This document shows positions 32,373-41,673 of a stretch of 64,000 nucleotides of DNA, in pieces. The position numbers and the translations under genes are program-made. The notes beneath the pieces are model-generated. The model was given only the letters and a program-made list of their open reading frames with translations. It ran no database searches and was not told the DNA's origin. How positions within the stretch are numbered: position 1 is the stretch's first letter; the number at the start of each line of letters is the position of its first letter. The DNA is taken from contig NZ_QBKG01000001.1 in assembly GCF_003054025.1 (NCBI RefSeq), positions 434,001 to 498,000 on the forward strand, given 5' to 3'. The stretch is from Capnocytophaga leadbetteri (GTDB lineage: Bacteria; Bacteroidota; Bacteroidia; Flavobacteriales; Flavobacteriaceae).

Positions 32373-35300
32373 TTAAAAGCCAAGTTCTACAGAGAATAAT
32401 ACTGAGGTAGGGCGAGGATATGGGCTCATATCAAGGCCTGGTGCTAAGCGTGCTATAGTGCCGTAGCCTGTGTTAGCTTCGGGGTCAAACCCAGAGTAGC
32501 GCGTCCATATAGCCAAGTTAGTGCCTGTTACCCCTACGCGTAGTTTGCTTAGTTTGTAGGGGTCTATAACTGTTTTGGGTAGGTTGTAGCTAAGGGTTAG
32601 GGTTTGCAGACGCAAGAACGAGCTGTCTTCTACCAAATCGCTACGGAAGGCGTTCTCAGCCCAGAATCCACCTCCAAATAAAGGGAAGTTGCGCTCAGGG
32701 TGTTGTGCTGACCATACGTTGTTGTACACGCTTTGGGTAATGTTGTCAATATTCTTAGTACCGGTTAGGTAGTAGGCGTTACCGTTTACTACATCGTTGC
32801 CGTATGACCAACGCAGGAAGGCATAAAGCTCAAACCCTTTGTAAGAGAAGGTGTTGCCTATACCACCTGTGTGTAGCGGATTGACGTTAGCTACAGGTAC
32901 GCGGTCGTTGGTGTCAATCACCCCATCAGCATTGATATCTTTTACACGCAAACCTCCTAACGTTACGTTAGGGCCTGGTTGTGCGTTATCAACTTCGTTT
33001 TGGTTGTGAAATACCCCATCGGCTACATAACCGTAGTAGATACCCACGGGCATACCCACACGCAAGAGTACATCGCTCTTTATCTTAGAGTTGATACCAC
33101 GGTCGTAAAACTGCTGATATTGACCTTCGTCAAGCGAAAGGATTTTGTTTCGGTAGAAAGAAATGTTGAAGTCGGTAGTCCATTTGAAGTCGCCTTCGCG
33201 TAACCATTGTGCGTTGAGACTTACTTCTAAACCTTTGTTTTCCATTGAGCCAGCGTTTTTCCACGCTTTCTGGAAACCAGAAGTAGAAGGGATATTCACT
33301 TCCAAAAGCATATCGTCTATGCGTTTATAGTACAACTCAGTAGAAAGAGAATAACGGTTTTTAAACAAAGATAGGTCTACCCCTATATTGTATTGTTTTT
33401 GGCTTTCCCATTTTAGGTTATCATTGGCAATGTTGCTGGTATAACGCCCTATTTCTACTTTATTGCCGTCTAATACTACCTTATTTTTAGCTAATTGAGC
33501 TAATGATTGGTAAGATGGGATTTGGTTGTTACCTGTCATACCAAAACTACCGCGAAAACGCAAGTTGGAAATAGATTCTATTTTCTTGATAAAGGCTTCT
33601 TCGTGGGCATTCCAAGCCAAAGAAAGAGCAGGGAAGTAGCCATATTTGTTGTTTTTGCCGAATTTTGAAGAACCATCAGTACGGAGCGAGGCATTGGCTA
33701 CATACTTGTTATTATAACTATAGGTAGCCCTGCTGATGTAGGATACTAATTGGTTGCCATCGTAGGTATACAGAGGGGCGTAGGTTACTAAACCTTGATT
33801 GATGCCCCAGATACCTTGTTTGGTGTCTTCAAAGTTGGTAGACTTGTTGTAAGTGTAGTCTGTACTATATTTGTTAGCCTCAAAAGCTCCCATAACCGAG
33901 AAGTAGTGCTTGTCGATACTCTTAGAGTACTGTAGGCGGGCTTCGTATACCCAGCTATTTTCGTTGCGGTTAGAAAGCTCCATACGTCCGCGCTCTGACT
34001 GTCCAAACCAAGTGTCAGGTCCCCAAAAACGATCTTGACCAATGGTGTGCAAACGGTAAGAAGCGCTAGTGTTAAAACTCAAATCTTTGAGTAGTTGATA
34101 GCTGAGGTATACATTGGCGTTGAGCTCGTTGTATTTGGTATTGATATCCACTTGGTCTACTGCTACCTTAGGGCTCATTGTGCGAATGTTAGGATAACTC
34201 ATCAGGGTACCAAAGCCGGGGTAGTCTAAGAAAGGAGAAGTTTGCAAAGCCTTGAGAACTACTCCATTTTGAGACCAATCACTCACAGGATTTTTATCCT
34301 TAGAAACAGCATACGAAACATTTATACCTGCATCCATCTTGTCGTTAATCTTTTGTGAGAGATTGAGGCGTGAAGTGAAGCGGTTGAAAGCAGAACGTTT
34401 GATAAGTCCTTCTTGGTTGAGATATCCTACTGAAAGCATATAGCGGGTTTGCTGGGTGCCTCCCATAATACTACCATTAGCTTCGTTTTTAGTGCCTGTT
34501 TGTGTAACTTCTTTAAGCCAATCTTTCACTGCAGGATTCTGCCATTCTTTTTGGGCAATTATACGTTGCCAGAATTGGGTTACAGGTACATTGTCCCACG
34601 TAGCGTAGTTGAGCATCTTGTGGGCGTAGTCTTCAGCACTGAGTACTTTTAGCGGTATGCTGGGCATCATCTCTATAGAGCTGGCATAGCTGAAGTTAAA
34701 CTTAGGTTTAGCGAGCTCTTTACCTTTCTTAGTAGTGATGAGCACTACCCCGTTAGAGCCGTTAGAACCGTAGATGGCAGCGGCGGCGGCATCTTTGAGT
34801 ATCTCCATCGATTCAATATCGCTGGGGTTAAGCCCTAATAGAGGGTTCGTAGCTACATCCTGATTGGTGTTGGTTACCCTTTGGGTAGGCATTGGCACTC
34901 CGTCTATTACAAATAGAGGCTGTGTACCACCTGTGATAGAGTTTACCCCACGTATTCTGAAGGTAAGCCCACTAGTAGCCGACCCGTCAGACGAGATGAT
35001 TTGCACCCCACTTACTTTGCCTTGTAGGGCTTGCAATACCTGCGAGGGACTACTCTGTGCAATGTCTGCCATTTTTACAGAAGCTACAGCGGTAGAAATG
35101 TCGCTCTTGCGCTGAGTACCGTAGCCCACCACTACAACTTCTTCCATTTGTGTTACCTCTGGATCGAGAGATACTTTAAAGGTACGGGTTTTGCCTACAG
35201 CTATGGTCTTGGCTTGGTATCCTATGTAGCTCACTACTATTTTATCAGTAGGAGTAACCTCTAAGGAGAAGCGTCCGTCCAAATCAGTAGCGGTACCTTT

Positions 35301-35438
35301 CTGAGCGTGCTCTATTGTTACACTCGCTCCTGGTAGGGGCTGTTGGTTTTCGTCTACCACTACCCCGCTGATGTTCACTTTTTGCGCCAGCATCGGTATG
35401 CTGAATAGCAAAATCAAAATGCTAATGATACTTTTCAT
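32373..35438 (-). CDS. SusC/RagA-family TonB-linked outer-membrane transporter
   Basis: 1021 residues: signal peptide (about 1-18), carboxypeptidase-like regulatory domain (VNISGVVVDENQQPLPGASV), TonB box-like MEEVVVVGYGTQRKSDIS, plug domain with GVNSITGGTQPLFVIDGVPM and ESMEILKDAAAAAIYGSNGSNGVVLITTK, then a 22-strand beta-barrel ending in a terminal aromatic (VELGF). It imports oligosaccharides with the downstream SusD. It is the first gene of the polysaccharide locus, with a promoter box at 35468-35475. Confidence 0.96.
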   Translation of the reverse strand: MKSIISILILLFSIPMLAQKVNISGVVVDENQQPLPGASVTIEHAQKGTATDLDGRFSLEVTPTDKIVVSYIGYQAKTIAVGKTRTFKVSLDPEVTQMEEVVVVGYGTQRKSDISTAVASVKMADIAQSSPSQVLQALQGKVSGVQIISSDGSATSGLTFRIRGVNSITGGTQPLFVIDGVPMPTQRVTNTNQDVATNPLLGLNPSDIESMEILKDAAAAAIYGSNGSNGVVLITTKKGKELAKPKFNFSYASSIEMMPSIPLKVLSAEDYAHKMLNYATWDNVPVTQFWQRIIAQKEWQNPAVKDWLKEVTQTGTKNEANGSIMGGTQQTRYMLSVGYLNQEGLIKRSAFNRFTSRLNLSQKINDKMDAGINVSYAVSKDKNPVSDWSQNGVVLKALQTSPFLDYPGFGTLMSYPNIRTMSPKVAVDQVDINTKYNELNANVYLSYQLLKDLSFNTSASYRLHTIGQDRFWGPDTWFGQSERGRMELSNRNENSWVYEARLQYSKSIDKHYFSVMGAFEANKYSTDYTYNKSTNFEDTKQGIWGINQGLVTYAPLYTYDGNQLVSYISRATYSYNNKYVANASLRTDGSSKFGKNNKYGYFPALSLAWNAHEEAFIKKIESISNLRFRGSFGMTGNNQIPSYQSLAQLAKNKVVLDGNKVEIGRYTSNIANDNLKWESQKQYNIGVDLSLFKNRYSLSTELYYKRIDDMLLEVNIPSTSGFQKAWKNAGSMENKGLEVSLNAQWLREGDFKWTTDFNISFYRNKILSLDEGQYQQFYDRGINSKIKSDVLLRVGMPVGIYYGYVADGVFHNQNEVDNAQPGPNVTLGGLRVKDINADGVIDTNDRVPVANVNPLHTGGIGNTFSYKGFELYAFLRWSYGNDVVNGNAYYLTGTKNIDNITQSVYNNVWSAQHPERNFPLFGGGFWAENAFRSDLVEDSSFLRLQTLTLSYNLPKTVIDPYKLSKLRVGVTGTNLAIWTRYSGFDPEANTGYGTIARLAPGLDMSPYPRPTSVLFSVELGF

Positions 35439-35467
35439 TATGTTTCAGTTAAAGTTCTTTTTCGGCT

Positions 35468-35475
35468 CAAAATTA
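35468..35475 (-). promoter_or_regulatory. Predicted -7 box of the susC operon
   Basis: TAATTTTG on the minus strand, 30 bases before susC. The roughly 90 AT-rich bases upstream would hold the HTCS binding site, but I cannot point to one. Confidence 0.5.
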
Positions 35476-35574
35476 GTAACTCTTAACATTTCAAGCTTTA
35501 CCTATTGTACATTTTTCTTTACTAATAGCGTGTGTTTGTAACGAAAATGCAATAAATCAATAAGTTACATAATA

Positions 35575-35616
35575 GTCTCTCATCTTTCGTCTTTTATCTT
35601 TCGTCTTTCGTCTTCA
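35575..35616. repeat. Heptamer tandem array
   Basis: Six 7-base units of the gtctttc/atctttc type between the susC promoter region and the PBP terminator, with the same unit as at 217-251. Confidence 0.7.
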
Positions 35617-35620
35617 CAAA

Positions 35621-35657
35621 AAAACTTTGCCAAAGCTTTATACTTTAGCAAAGTTTT
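35621..35657 (-). terminator. Terminator after the PBP gene
   Basis: Inverted repeat of 10 bases (35621-35630 and 35648-35657), extendable by four pairs past one mismatch, with A/T runs on both sides, 24 bases after the PBP stop. Confidence 0.65.
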
Positions 35658-35680
35658 AAAAATAACAATATTATCCCTTA

Positions 35681-37957
35681 TTAAAAATCAAAATCTATGC
35701 CTGTTGGGTCGTCCTCTTTTTCTTTGCTACAGTCTATCTGTATTTGTTCGTTTTGAGGAGCTGCAAAAGGTTCTTTTGATATGGCTAAATCTTTATTAGC
35801 ATAGCATTTTTTCATATAATACCCCCATACCGGAAGTGCCATTGTAGCTCCTTGTCCATAGGCGGTAGTGCGGAAGTGTATAGCACGATTTTCTCCTCCT
35901 ACCCATACGCCTGTTACAAGGTTGGGTACCATACCTATAAACCACCCATCGCTGTTGTTTTGGGTAGTACCTGTCTTGCCTGCTATAGGGTTGGTGAATT
36001 GGTAAGGGTAGCCGGTCATTACATTCTTATAAATTGCGTTATAACTATCAGCCCCTTTGGTACGTAGGCGGGCACCAGACCCATAGCGGGTTACCCCTTC
36101 TAATAGATTTACTACCGCACGAGCTACTTCAGCATTTACTACATCGTGTGTTTCAGGAGTGTTCTCGAAGAGTACGGTACCATTTTTATCTTCAATGCGA
36201 GTTACCAATACCGGTTTTACATATATCCCTTCGTTAGCAAAAGTGCCATAGGCAGCTACCATTTGCAGTACTGTAGCATCGGCAGTACCTAAGGCTATAG
36301 AAGGCATTTCGGGCATCTCGGAGGTGATACCTAACTTCTTCACTAAGTTGATTACGGGTACAGGCCCTACCTTATCCATTAGATTTACCGTAATAGAGTT
36401 TATTGAGTTTGCCAAGGCAGCCTTTAGTGTCATCATCTTGCCGGAGAAGTTGCCGGTAGAGTTGCGCGGACACCACGCTTGTACATTGCCATATTTGCCA
36501 GCTTCTATACAAGTCTGAATGTCAGGAAGCTCTAAGCAAGGTGAGTAGTGTAATTGGTCTATAGCAGTAGCATATACGAAAGGCTTGAAAGAAGAGCCCG
36601 TTTGTCGTGCCCCTTGTGCTACTTGGTCGTATTGAAAATGCTTGTAGTTGATGCCGCCTACCCACGCTTTTATATGCCCTGTTTGAGGCTCCATTGACAT
36701 CATACCGGTGCGCAAAAAGGCTTTGTAGTACAATATTGAGTCGCGCGGAGTCATTACAGTATCGCGCTCGCCTTTCCAGCTAAATACGCGCATTTCTACT
36801 TTCTTGTCAAAACTCTCGCGTATTTCTTTTTCTGAATAGCCTAAGTATTTTAGGTGTATCCAACGATTAGAGCTCTTCATTGCGCGCTCTATCAGGTTAT
36901 TGTATTCGTCTTTGGTAACTTTTACAAAAGGATAAGTTGCATTTTTCTTTCGGTTGTTTTCAGTATCAAAAGCCTTTTGGAGCTGTTTCATATGTGCTTT
37001 TACTGCTGCTTCAGCATAAATCTGCATTTTAGAGTCTATAGTAGTATAAACCTTTAGTCCATCTAAGTAGAGATTGTACTTACTGCCATCGGGCTTGGGG
37101 TTTTCGTTTACCCATGTTTTCATATAGCTGCGGAGGTATTCTCTGAAGTAAGTAGCTATACCGTCATTATGGCTTTCGGGAGTGTATTTTATCTTCAGAG
37201 GTAATTGCTGTAGTGAGTCTTTTTGCTCTTGGGTTAAGTAGTTATTCTTTGCCATTTGAGCAAGCACTACATTGCGGCGATTGGTTACCCCTTCTTTGTT
37301 TTTCACAGGGTTGTAAAGAGCAGAGTTTTTGAACATTCCGACCAGCATCGCTCCTTCTTCTATCTTTAGTTGTTTAGGCTCTTTGTCGAAATATATCTTA
37401 GCTGCTGAACGTATTCCGTCGGCATTGTTGTTGAAGTCGTAGATGTTGAAATACATCGTTAGTATTTCCTCTTTGGTGTACTGCTTTTCTAAGCGGGTAG
37501 CAATAATCCACTCTTTTATCTTCTGGGTATAGCGGGCTATCCCTCTGGTTTTTTCTTTGTGGAAGAGCTGTTTGGCCAACTGTTGTGAAATGGTAGAAGC
37601 ACCACCTTTGCTACCTAAGTATACCATAGCGCGTATTGTACCTCGTATATCAATACCAGAATGCTCGTAGAAACGCTCATCTTCGGTAGCGATAAGCGCA
37701 TCAACTAAATGCTTGGGTAAATCTTTGAATTTTATAGGGGTACGGTTTTCGTCTAAGTAGAATTTACCTAACGATTTGCCATCGGCTGTTACTATTTCGG
37801 TAGCTAAGTTTGTTTCGGGATTTTCTAAGTGTTGAAAGTCGGGCATCTCACCCAACAAACCAACTGATGCTGCTACAAAAAGCAGTAAAACACCTACTAT
37901 TGCAGCAGCAAATAAACCCCAAAACCATTTTATGACTGGATTGATTTTCTTTTTCAT
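35681..37957 (-). CDS. Class A penicillin-binding protein (PBP1A type)
   Basis: 758 residues: a transmembrane anchor (about 15-35), a glycosyltransferase domain with catalytic-Glu motif ATEDERFYEHSGID and GGASTISQQLAKQLF, then a transpeptidase domain with TGSSFKPF (SxxK serine), the ANSINS (SxN) motif and GKTGTT. It polymerises and cross-links peptidoglycan in the periplasm. The start overlaps the gldH stop by 4 bases. The C-terminal tail is acidic and short. Length and motifs are normal. Confidence 0.94.
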   Translation of the reverse strand: MKKKINPVIKWFWGLFAAAIVGVLLLFVAASVGLLGEMPDFQHLENPETNLATEIVTADGKSLGKFYLDENRTPIKFKDLPKHLVDALIATEDERFYEHSGIDIRGTIRAMVYLGSKGGASTISQQLAKQLFHKEKTRGIARYTQKIKEWIIATRLEKQYTKEEILTMYFNIYDFNNNADGIRSAAKIYFDKEPKQLKIEEGAMLVGMFKNSALYNPVKNKEGVTNRRNVVLAQMAKNNYLTQEQKDSLQQLPLKIKYTPESHNDGIATYFREYLRSYMKTWVNENPKPDGSKYNLYLDGLKVYTTIDSKMQIYAEAAVKAHMKQLQKAFDTENNRKKNATYPFVKVTKDEYNNLIERAMKSSNRWIHLKYLGYSEKEIRESFDKKVEMRVFSWKGERDTVMTPRDSILYYKAFLRTGMMSMEPQTGHIKAWVGGINYKHFQYDQVAQGARQTGSSFKPFVYATAIDQLHYSPCLELPDIQTCIEAGKYGNVQAWCPRNSTGNFSGKMMTLKAALANSINSITVNLMDKVGPVPVINLVKKLGITSEMPEMPSIALGTADATVLQMVAAYGTFANEGIYVKPVLVTRIEDKNGTVLFENTPETHDVVNAEVARAVVNLLEGVTRYGSGARLRTKGADSYNAIYKNVMTGYPYQFTNPIAGKTGTTQNNSDGWFIGMVPNLVTGVWVGGENRAIHFRTTAYGQGATMALPVWGYYMKKCYANKDLAISKEPFAAPQNEQIQIDCSKEKEDDPTGIDFDF

Positions 37958-38439
37958 TGTTTTTCGCTTTTTTCTACTCGCAAGCCTACTTCTGTAATGC
38001 CTTTGAGCTGTTGTATGCCGTTGTTTTCACCTATTTTGCGCATTGCTTGTTCTATTTTGATGCTGTAGTTGCCCTTAGCAGGAAAAGTAAATTGCTCTTT
38101 ATACCATAATTTACTTTCTTTTACCGCTGAATAGCCATCGCCTAACCATTTCCCCTCTGGAGTAGCCATTTCATACTCTAAGGTATCAACGATGACCTTA
38201 TCGCTATGAGGAATTTCCATCTTAGTGATAATGAATAGGTTGCTGAATTCGTAATGAGCATCATTGCGAATCATAATAAAGAGATTTTTCTTAGTTACGG
38301 TGTCTTGCGTTTCTAAATGAAAAGCAATGGGCTGATGGGCTTGCCAGCCATCAGGTAGCGATACATATTCGCTGTATTCTACCCCGTTGCTACAGCCTAA
38401 TAGCAAGCCTATAAATAACAAACTTATTAGTATTCTCAT
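37954..38439 (-). CDS. gldH: Gliding motility lipoprotein GldH
   Basis: 161 residues with a lipoprotein signal (lipobox LLGC, residues 13-16) and the GldH pattern YVSLPDGWQAHQPIAF near residue 25 and WLGDGYSAVKESKLWYKE. GldH is required for gliding and type IX secretion-linked motility in Flavobacteria. Its position between ricT and the PBP gene, overlapping both by 4 bases, matches the usual flavobacterial order. Confidence 0.9.
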   Translation of the reverse strand: MRILISLLFIGLLLGCSNGVEYSEYVSLPDGWQAHQPIAFHLETQDTVTKKNLFIMIRNDAHYEFSNLFIITKMEIPHSDKVIVDTLEYEMATPEGKWLGDGYSAVKESKLWYKEQFTFPAKGNYSIKIEQAMRKIGENNGIQQLKGITEVGLRVEKSEKQ

Positions 38440-39977
38440 TCTGATTTCTCATTATTAGATTGTTTGGGCTTATTGACCTTATTAGCAAAAGGGTCGAGGT
38501 TGCGTCGCACATTAGGGTTTTGCTGTTTTTTTCCTGCCATCTTTTGCTTTTGTTGCATTCTCTTATTATTGTTACTTGCCTCAGGAGCAGGTATTTTTTT
38601 AGTCTGCTGAGGGGTAGCATTAGCCTGTGGTTGTGGTGGCTCTATAGGTAGTTTTACTTCTTTAGTAGCAGCATTAAGTACCCCTTCGCCCGTGCGTTTT
38701 AGCTCTGCTGCTTTATTCACATTTTTGGGCATTTTTTTAGGTTTTTTATTGCTGCGTTCTGCTTCAGCCTCAGCTTTTGGCTCATTTTTAGCTGTCTCTT
38801 CCTTAGGGAGAGCCTCTTTTTCTTTATTTCCTTTTTTGTTATTGCGTTTTTTCTTACGTTTAGGTGTGTCAAAACGAGTGATACTATCTTCTTCTATAGG
38901 AGTTAGCTCCATATCAGTGTAGCCTGAAGCGTTTTTGCGTGAAGAAAGGTCGCTTACTATTGCGTATTCTTCTAATTCCTCAATTTCTTCACCCTTTTTG
39001 TTGAGGTCAATAATTTCTTTTACACTATCTACTGATAATTTATGCCACGTAATAGGGTTTTCATCGTAGGTAAACCACATTAATCGTTTAAAGATGTCTA
39101 TCTTCTGACAGCTGGCAGTACCGCGCTGGGTGCTTAGCTTGGTGTCGGTACGTGGGAAATCTTGTAGCGCATCGAGGTAGGTGTCTAACTCGAAGTTTAA
39201 ACAACACTTCAGTTTGCCGCATTGTCCTGCTAATTTTTGAGGATTTAGCGATAATTGTTGATAACGTGCCGCTGAAGTAGATACGCTTCTAAAATCGGTT
39301 AGCCAAGTAGCACAACATAACTCGCGCCCGCAAGAACCTATCCCCCCTAAACGGGCAGCCTCTTGTCGGAAACCAATTTGTCGCATCTCTATACGCACAG
39401 AGAAAGCCCGTGCCATATCTTTGATAAGCTGGCGAAAGTCTACCCGCCCTTCGGCAGTGTAGTAAAAAGTAGCTTTAGAGCCATCGCCTTGAAACTCAAC
39501 ATCTGATATTTTCATCTCCAGACCTAAAGCGATAGCTAGTTCGCGCGATTGCTTTTGTACTTCTATCTCTTTATCTCGCGATTGCTGCCACACGTCTATA
39601 TCGTGCTGATTAGCTTTGCGATACACTCTCGGAAGACCTTCGTTTTCCCAACTGATGCGCCTCTTTTTCATCTGCGAGCGCACCAACTCTCCGGTAAGGC
39701 TTACAACCCCTATGTCGTGCCCTGATGAGGCTTCAGTAGCTACTACATCGCCCATTTGCAGGGGAAGCTTTTCGGTGTTTCTGAAATACTCTTTTCGGCT
39801 ATTCTTAAAACGGACTTCAACACAATCAAAAAACTCCTGACCACCAGGAAGTTGTGTGTTAGCCAGCCAGTCGAATACCGATAGCTTTACGCTCCCAAAA
39901 CTCCTTGCCCCACAGTTGGTGCTACAGTTGTTATGAGAGTCTTTTGTATGATTAAAAGTGCAAGTATTGCAACTCAT
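38436..39977 (-). CDS. ricT: RicT/YaaT-type PSP1-domain protein with long charged tail
   Basis: 513 residues. The first ~300 form the PSP1 domain: Cys-rich start CNTCTF, VEVRFKNSRKEYFRN, VDFRQLIKDMARAFSVRIEM, the cysteine cluster GGIGSCGRELCCATWL and CGKLKCCLNFE. In Bacillus RicT belongs to an Fe-S complex affecting RNase Y; in Flavobacteriia the gene sits beside gldH. Residues ~355-513 are a low-complexity Lys/Glu/Asn/Gln tail (NKKGNKEKEALPKEE) absent from firmicute homologues and probably disordered. Confidence 0.85.
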   Translation of the reverse strand: MSCNTCTFNHTKDSHNNCSTNCGARSFGSVKLSVFDWLANTQLPGGQEFFDCVEVRFKNSRKEYFRNTEKLPLQMGDVVATEASSGHDIGVVSLTGELVRSQMKKRRISWENEGLPRVYRKANQHDIDVWQQSRDKEIEVQKQSRELAIALGLEMKISDVEFQGDGSKATFYYTAEGRVDFRQLIKDMARAFSVRIEMRQIGFRQEAARLGGIGSCGRELCCATWLTDFRSVSTSAARYQQLSLNPQKLAGQCGKLKCCLNFELDTYLDALQDFPRTDTKLSTQRGTASCQKIDIFKRLMWFTYDENPITWHKLSVDSVKEIIDLNKKGEEIEELEEYAIVSDLSSRKNASGYTDMELTPIEEDSITRFDTPKRKKKRNNKKGNKEKEALPKEETAKNEPKAEAEAERSNKKPKKMPKNVNKAAELKRTGEGVLNAATKEVKLPIEPPQPQANATPQQTKKIPAPEASNNNKRMQQKQKMAGKKQQNPNVRRNLDPFANKVNKPKQSNNEKSE

Positions 39978-40015
39978 TGTTCGTTAGTATTAAAAAGTGA
40001 TATAATCTCAATCGG

Positions 40016-40023
40016 CAAAGGTA
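40016..40023 (-). promoter_or_regulatory. Predicted -7 box of the ricT-gldH-PBP operon
   Basis: TACCTTTG on the minus strand, 39 bases before ricT. The next 250 bases up to the DUF3276 gene are very AT-rich and show no other feature I can support. Confidence 0.6.
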
Positions 40024-40275
40024 CAAAATAATTATTGATTAACCATTAACTATTGTCAAAAAAATAATTCAACTACCGATAAACTTATATTCTAAAACTT
40101 TCTATAATAGAAGATGTATTTTAATAATTTTATGTTTTATCCTTAAATTATTACCTAAATTGTTAAAATTATAATAAATAATATAGGTGAGACTAAAAAA
40201 AATAGCTAAATATGTTGTATTATTCGTAGAAAATAAAGAATTTTGTCCTCGAATAATTTAATACACGTACGAACA

Positions 40276-40656
40276 ATGGAAGAAAAAGATTTTTTAGACA
40301 ACGAGGAGATTTTCTCGAAAGTCTTAAGAGCTGGTAGGCGTACCTATTTTTTTGATGTAAGAGCTACGCGTGCCAATGATTACTATCTTACTATCACAGA
40401 AAGTAAGAAGTTCACACACGATGACGGCTCTTTTCATTACAAGAAACACAAAATCTATCTTTACAAAGAGGATTTTGAACTGTTTAAAGATATTTTGAAT
40501 GAAATGACCAATTATGTGTTTGATGAACGAGGCGAAGAAGTTATTTCTGAGCGCCATCAACCCGACTTCAAAAGAGAATATTATGCTGAGGGATTGAATG
40601 AAGTAGAGGCTACACCTAACAGAAGCTATCGTTCTCTTGATTTTGAAGACCTTTAA
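40276..40656 (+). CDS. DUF3276 (PUR-alpha-like) protein
   Basis: 126 residues from ATG 40276 (MEEKDFLDNEE); the 11 codons upstream begin at TTG and are not family-like. The body matches DUF3276/PUR family nucleic-acid-binding proteins: IFSKVLRAGRRTYFFDVRAT and DYYLTITESKK, then KHKIYLYKEDFELFKDIL. The fold is a single PUR repeat as in the Borrelia and Bacteroides Pur-alpha proteins, which bind single-stranded nucleic acid as dimers. Role in this organism unknown. Confidence 0.85.
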   Translation: MEEKDFLDNEEIFSKVLRAGRRTYFFDVRATRANDYYLTITESKKFTHDDGSFHYKKHKIYLYKEDFELFKDILNEMTNYVFDERGEEVISERHQPDFKREYYAEGLNEVEATPNRSYRSLDFEDL

Positions 40657-40739
40657 CCCAACTATTACCTCTACACTTGCGCAAAGATGAGGCTTCACTC
40701 AACAAATATAGATACTTTTTAGAGTGATGACGAAGCGGC

Positions 40740-41654
40740 TTATTGGGTAAGACTCATCTTTTGGCGAGGGTGAAATTTCTCTAACACTTCTCTTAAATAA
40801 CTTTTTTCTACGTGTACATAAATTTCAGTAGTGGTAATATTCTCGTGACCTAACATCATTTGTATGGCTCTTAGGTTCGCACCATTTTCCAATAAATGTG
40901 TGGCAAACGAATGCCGAAACGTATGCGGGCTTATTTTCTTCTTCAGCCCTACATTCTCTGCCACCTGCCGTACTATCGTAAATATCATAGCTCGTGTGAG
41001 CTGTTTTCCCCTTCGATTTAAGAATACATAATCTTCATTCCCTTTAGCTATTTTTAGTGACTTTCGCTGATTGTCAATATAATGACTTATTTGCTTTTGG
41101 GTATAATGCTCTATAGGGATAAGTCGCTGTTTGCTGCCTTTACCCATCACCCTTATAAAATCTTCTTCAAAGAAAAGGTCTGACAGGCGTAGTGATACCA
41201 ATTCCGACACACGCAGTCCGCAGGCGTACAGGGTTTCAATAATAGCTTTGTTTCTATGTCCCTCTTCGGTACTAAGGTCTATAGAAGCGAGCATGGCATC
41301 TATCTCTTGCAGGGAAAGCGTGTCGGGTAGCTTCATTCCTATCTTAGGACTCTCGATAATCTCCATAGGGAAATCTTCGCGGTTTTTCTCATACATCATA
41401 TACTTGAAAAAGCCTTTTAAAGACGAGATAAGTCGCGCTTGCGACCGTGCATTGAGTCCTTTTCCTACTTCGTATACAAACTGTCGCAAGGTGTCTTCGC
41501 CTATATTGTTAGGCGTTTCGGTAATATTGTACTTTTCTAAATACTGAATCAGTTTCTCGATGTCTAACCCATAGGATACCGCCGTGTTTTCGGATAATCC
41601 ACGTTGTAACCGCAAATAATGCTGAAAATCTTCGTTCGTTTTCTTCCAAATCAT
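40740..41654 (-). CDS. Tyrosine recombinase XerC/XerD family
   Basis: 304 residues: an N-terminal SAM-like core-binding domain (about 1-90, QRGLSENTAVSYGLDIEKL) and a catalytic domain with the R-K-H-R-H-Y set: Arg in YACGLRVSELVSL, Lys in GKGSKQRLIPI, HTFRHSFATHLL (His, Arg), GHENITTTEIYVHV (His, Tyr). It fits chromosomal XerD/XerC, which resolve chromosome dimers with FtsK. I cannot tell C from D. It stands between housekeeping genes with no mobile-element signs. Confidence 0.9.
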   Translation of the reverse strand: MIWKKTNEDFQHYLRLQRGLSENTAVSYGLDIEKLIQYLEKYNITETPNNIGEDTLRQFVYEVGKGLNARSQARLISSLKGFFKYMMYEKNREDFPMEIIESPKIGMKLPDTLSLQEIDAMLASIDLSTEEGHRNKAIIETLYACGLRVSELVSLRLSDLFFEEDFIRVMGKGSKQRLIPIEHYTQKQISHYIDNQRKSLKIAKGNEDYVFLNRRGKQLTRAMIFTIVRQVAENVGLKKKISPHTFRHSFATHLLENGANLRAIQMMLGHENITTTEIYVHVEKSYLREVLEKFHPRQKMSLTQ

Positions 41655-41673
41655 CTGCCCATCTACTAATTTC

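Noticed and set aside
39978-40275. Possible regulatory RNA in the AT-rich spacer before the DUF3276 gene
   Set aside because: Beyond one promoter box for ricT I see no stable hairpin, terminator or conserved motif, only A/T runs.
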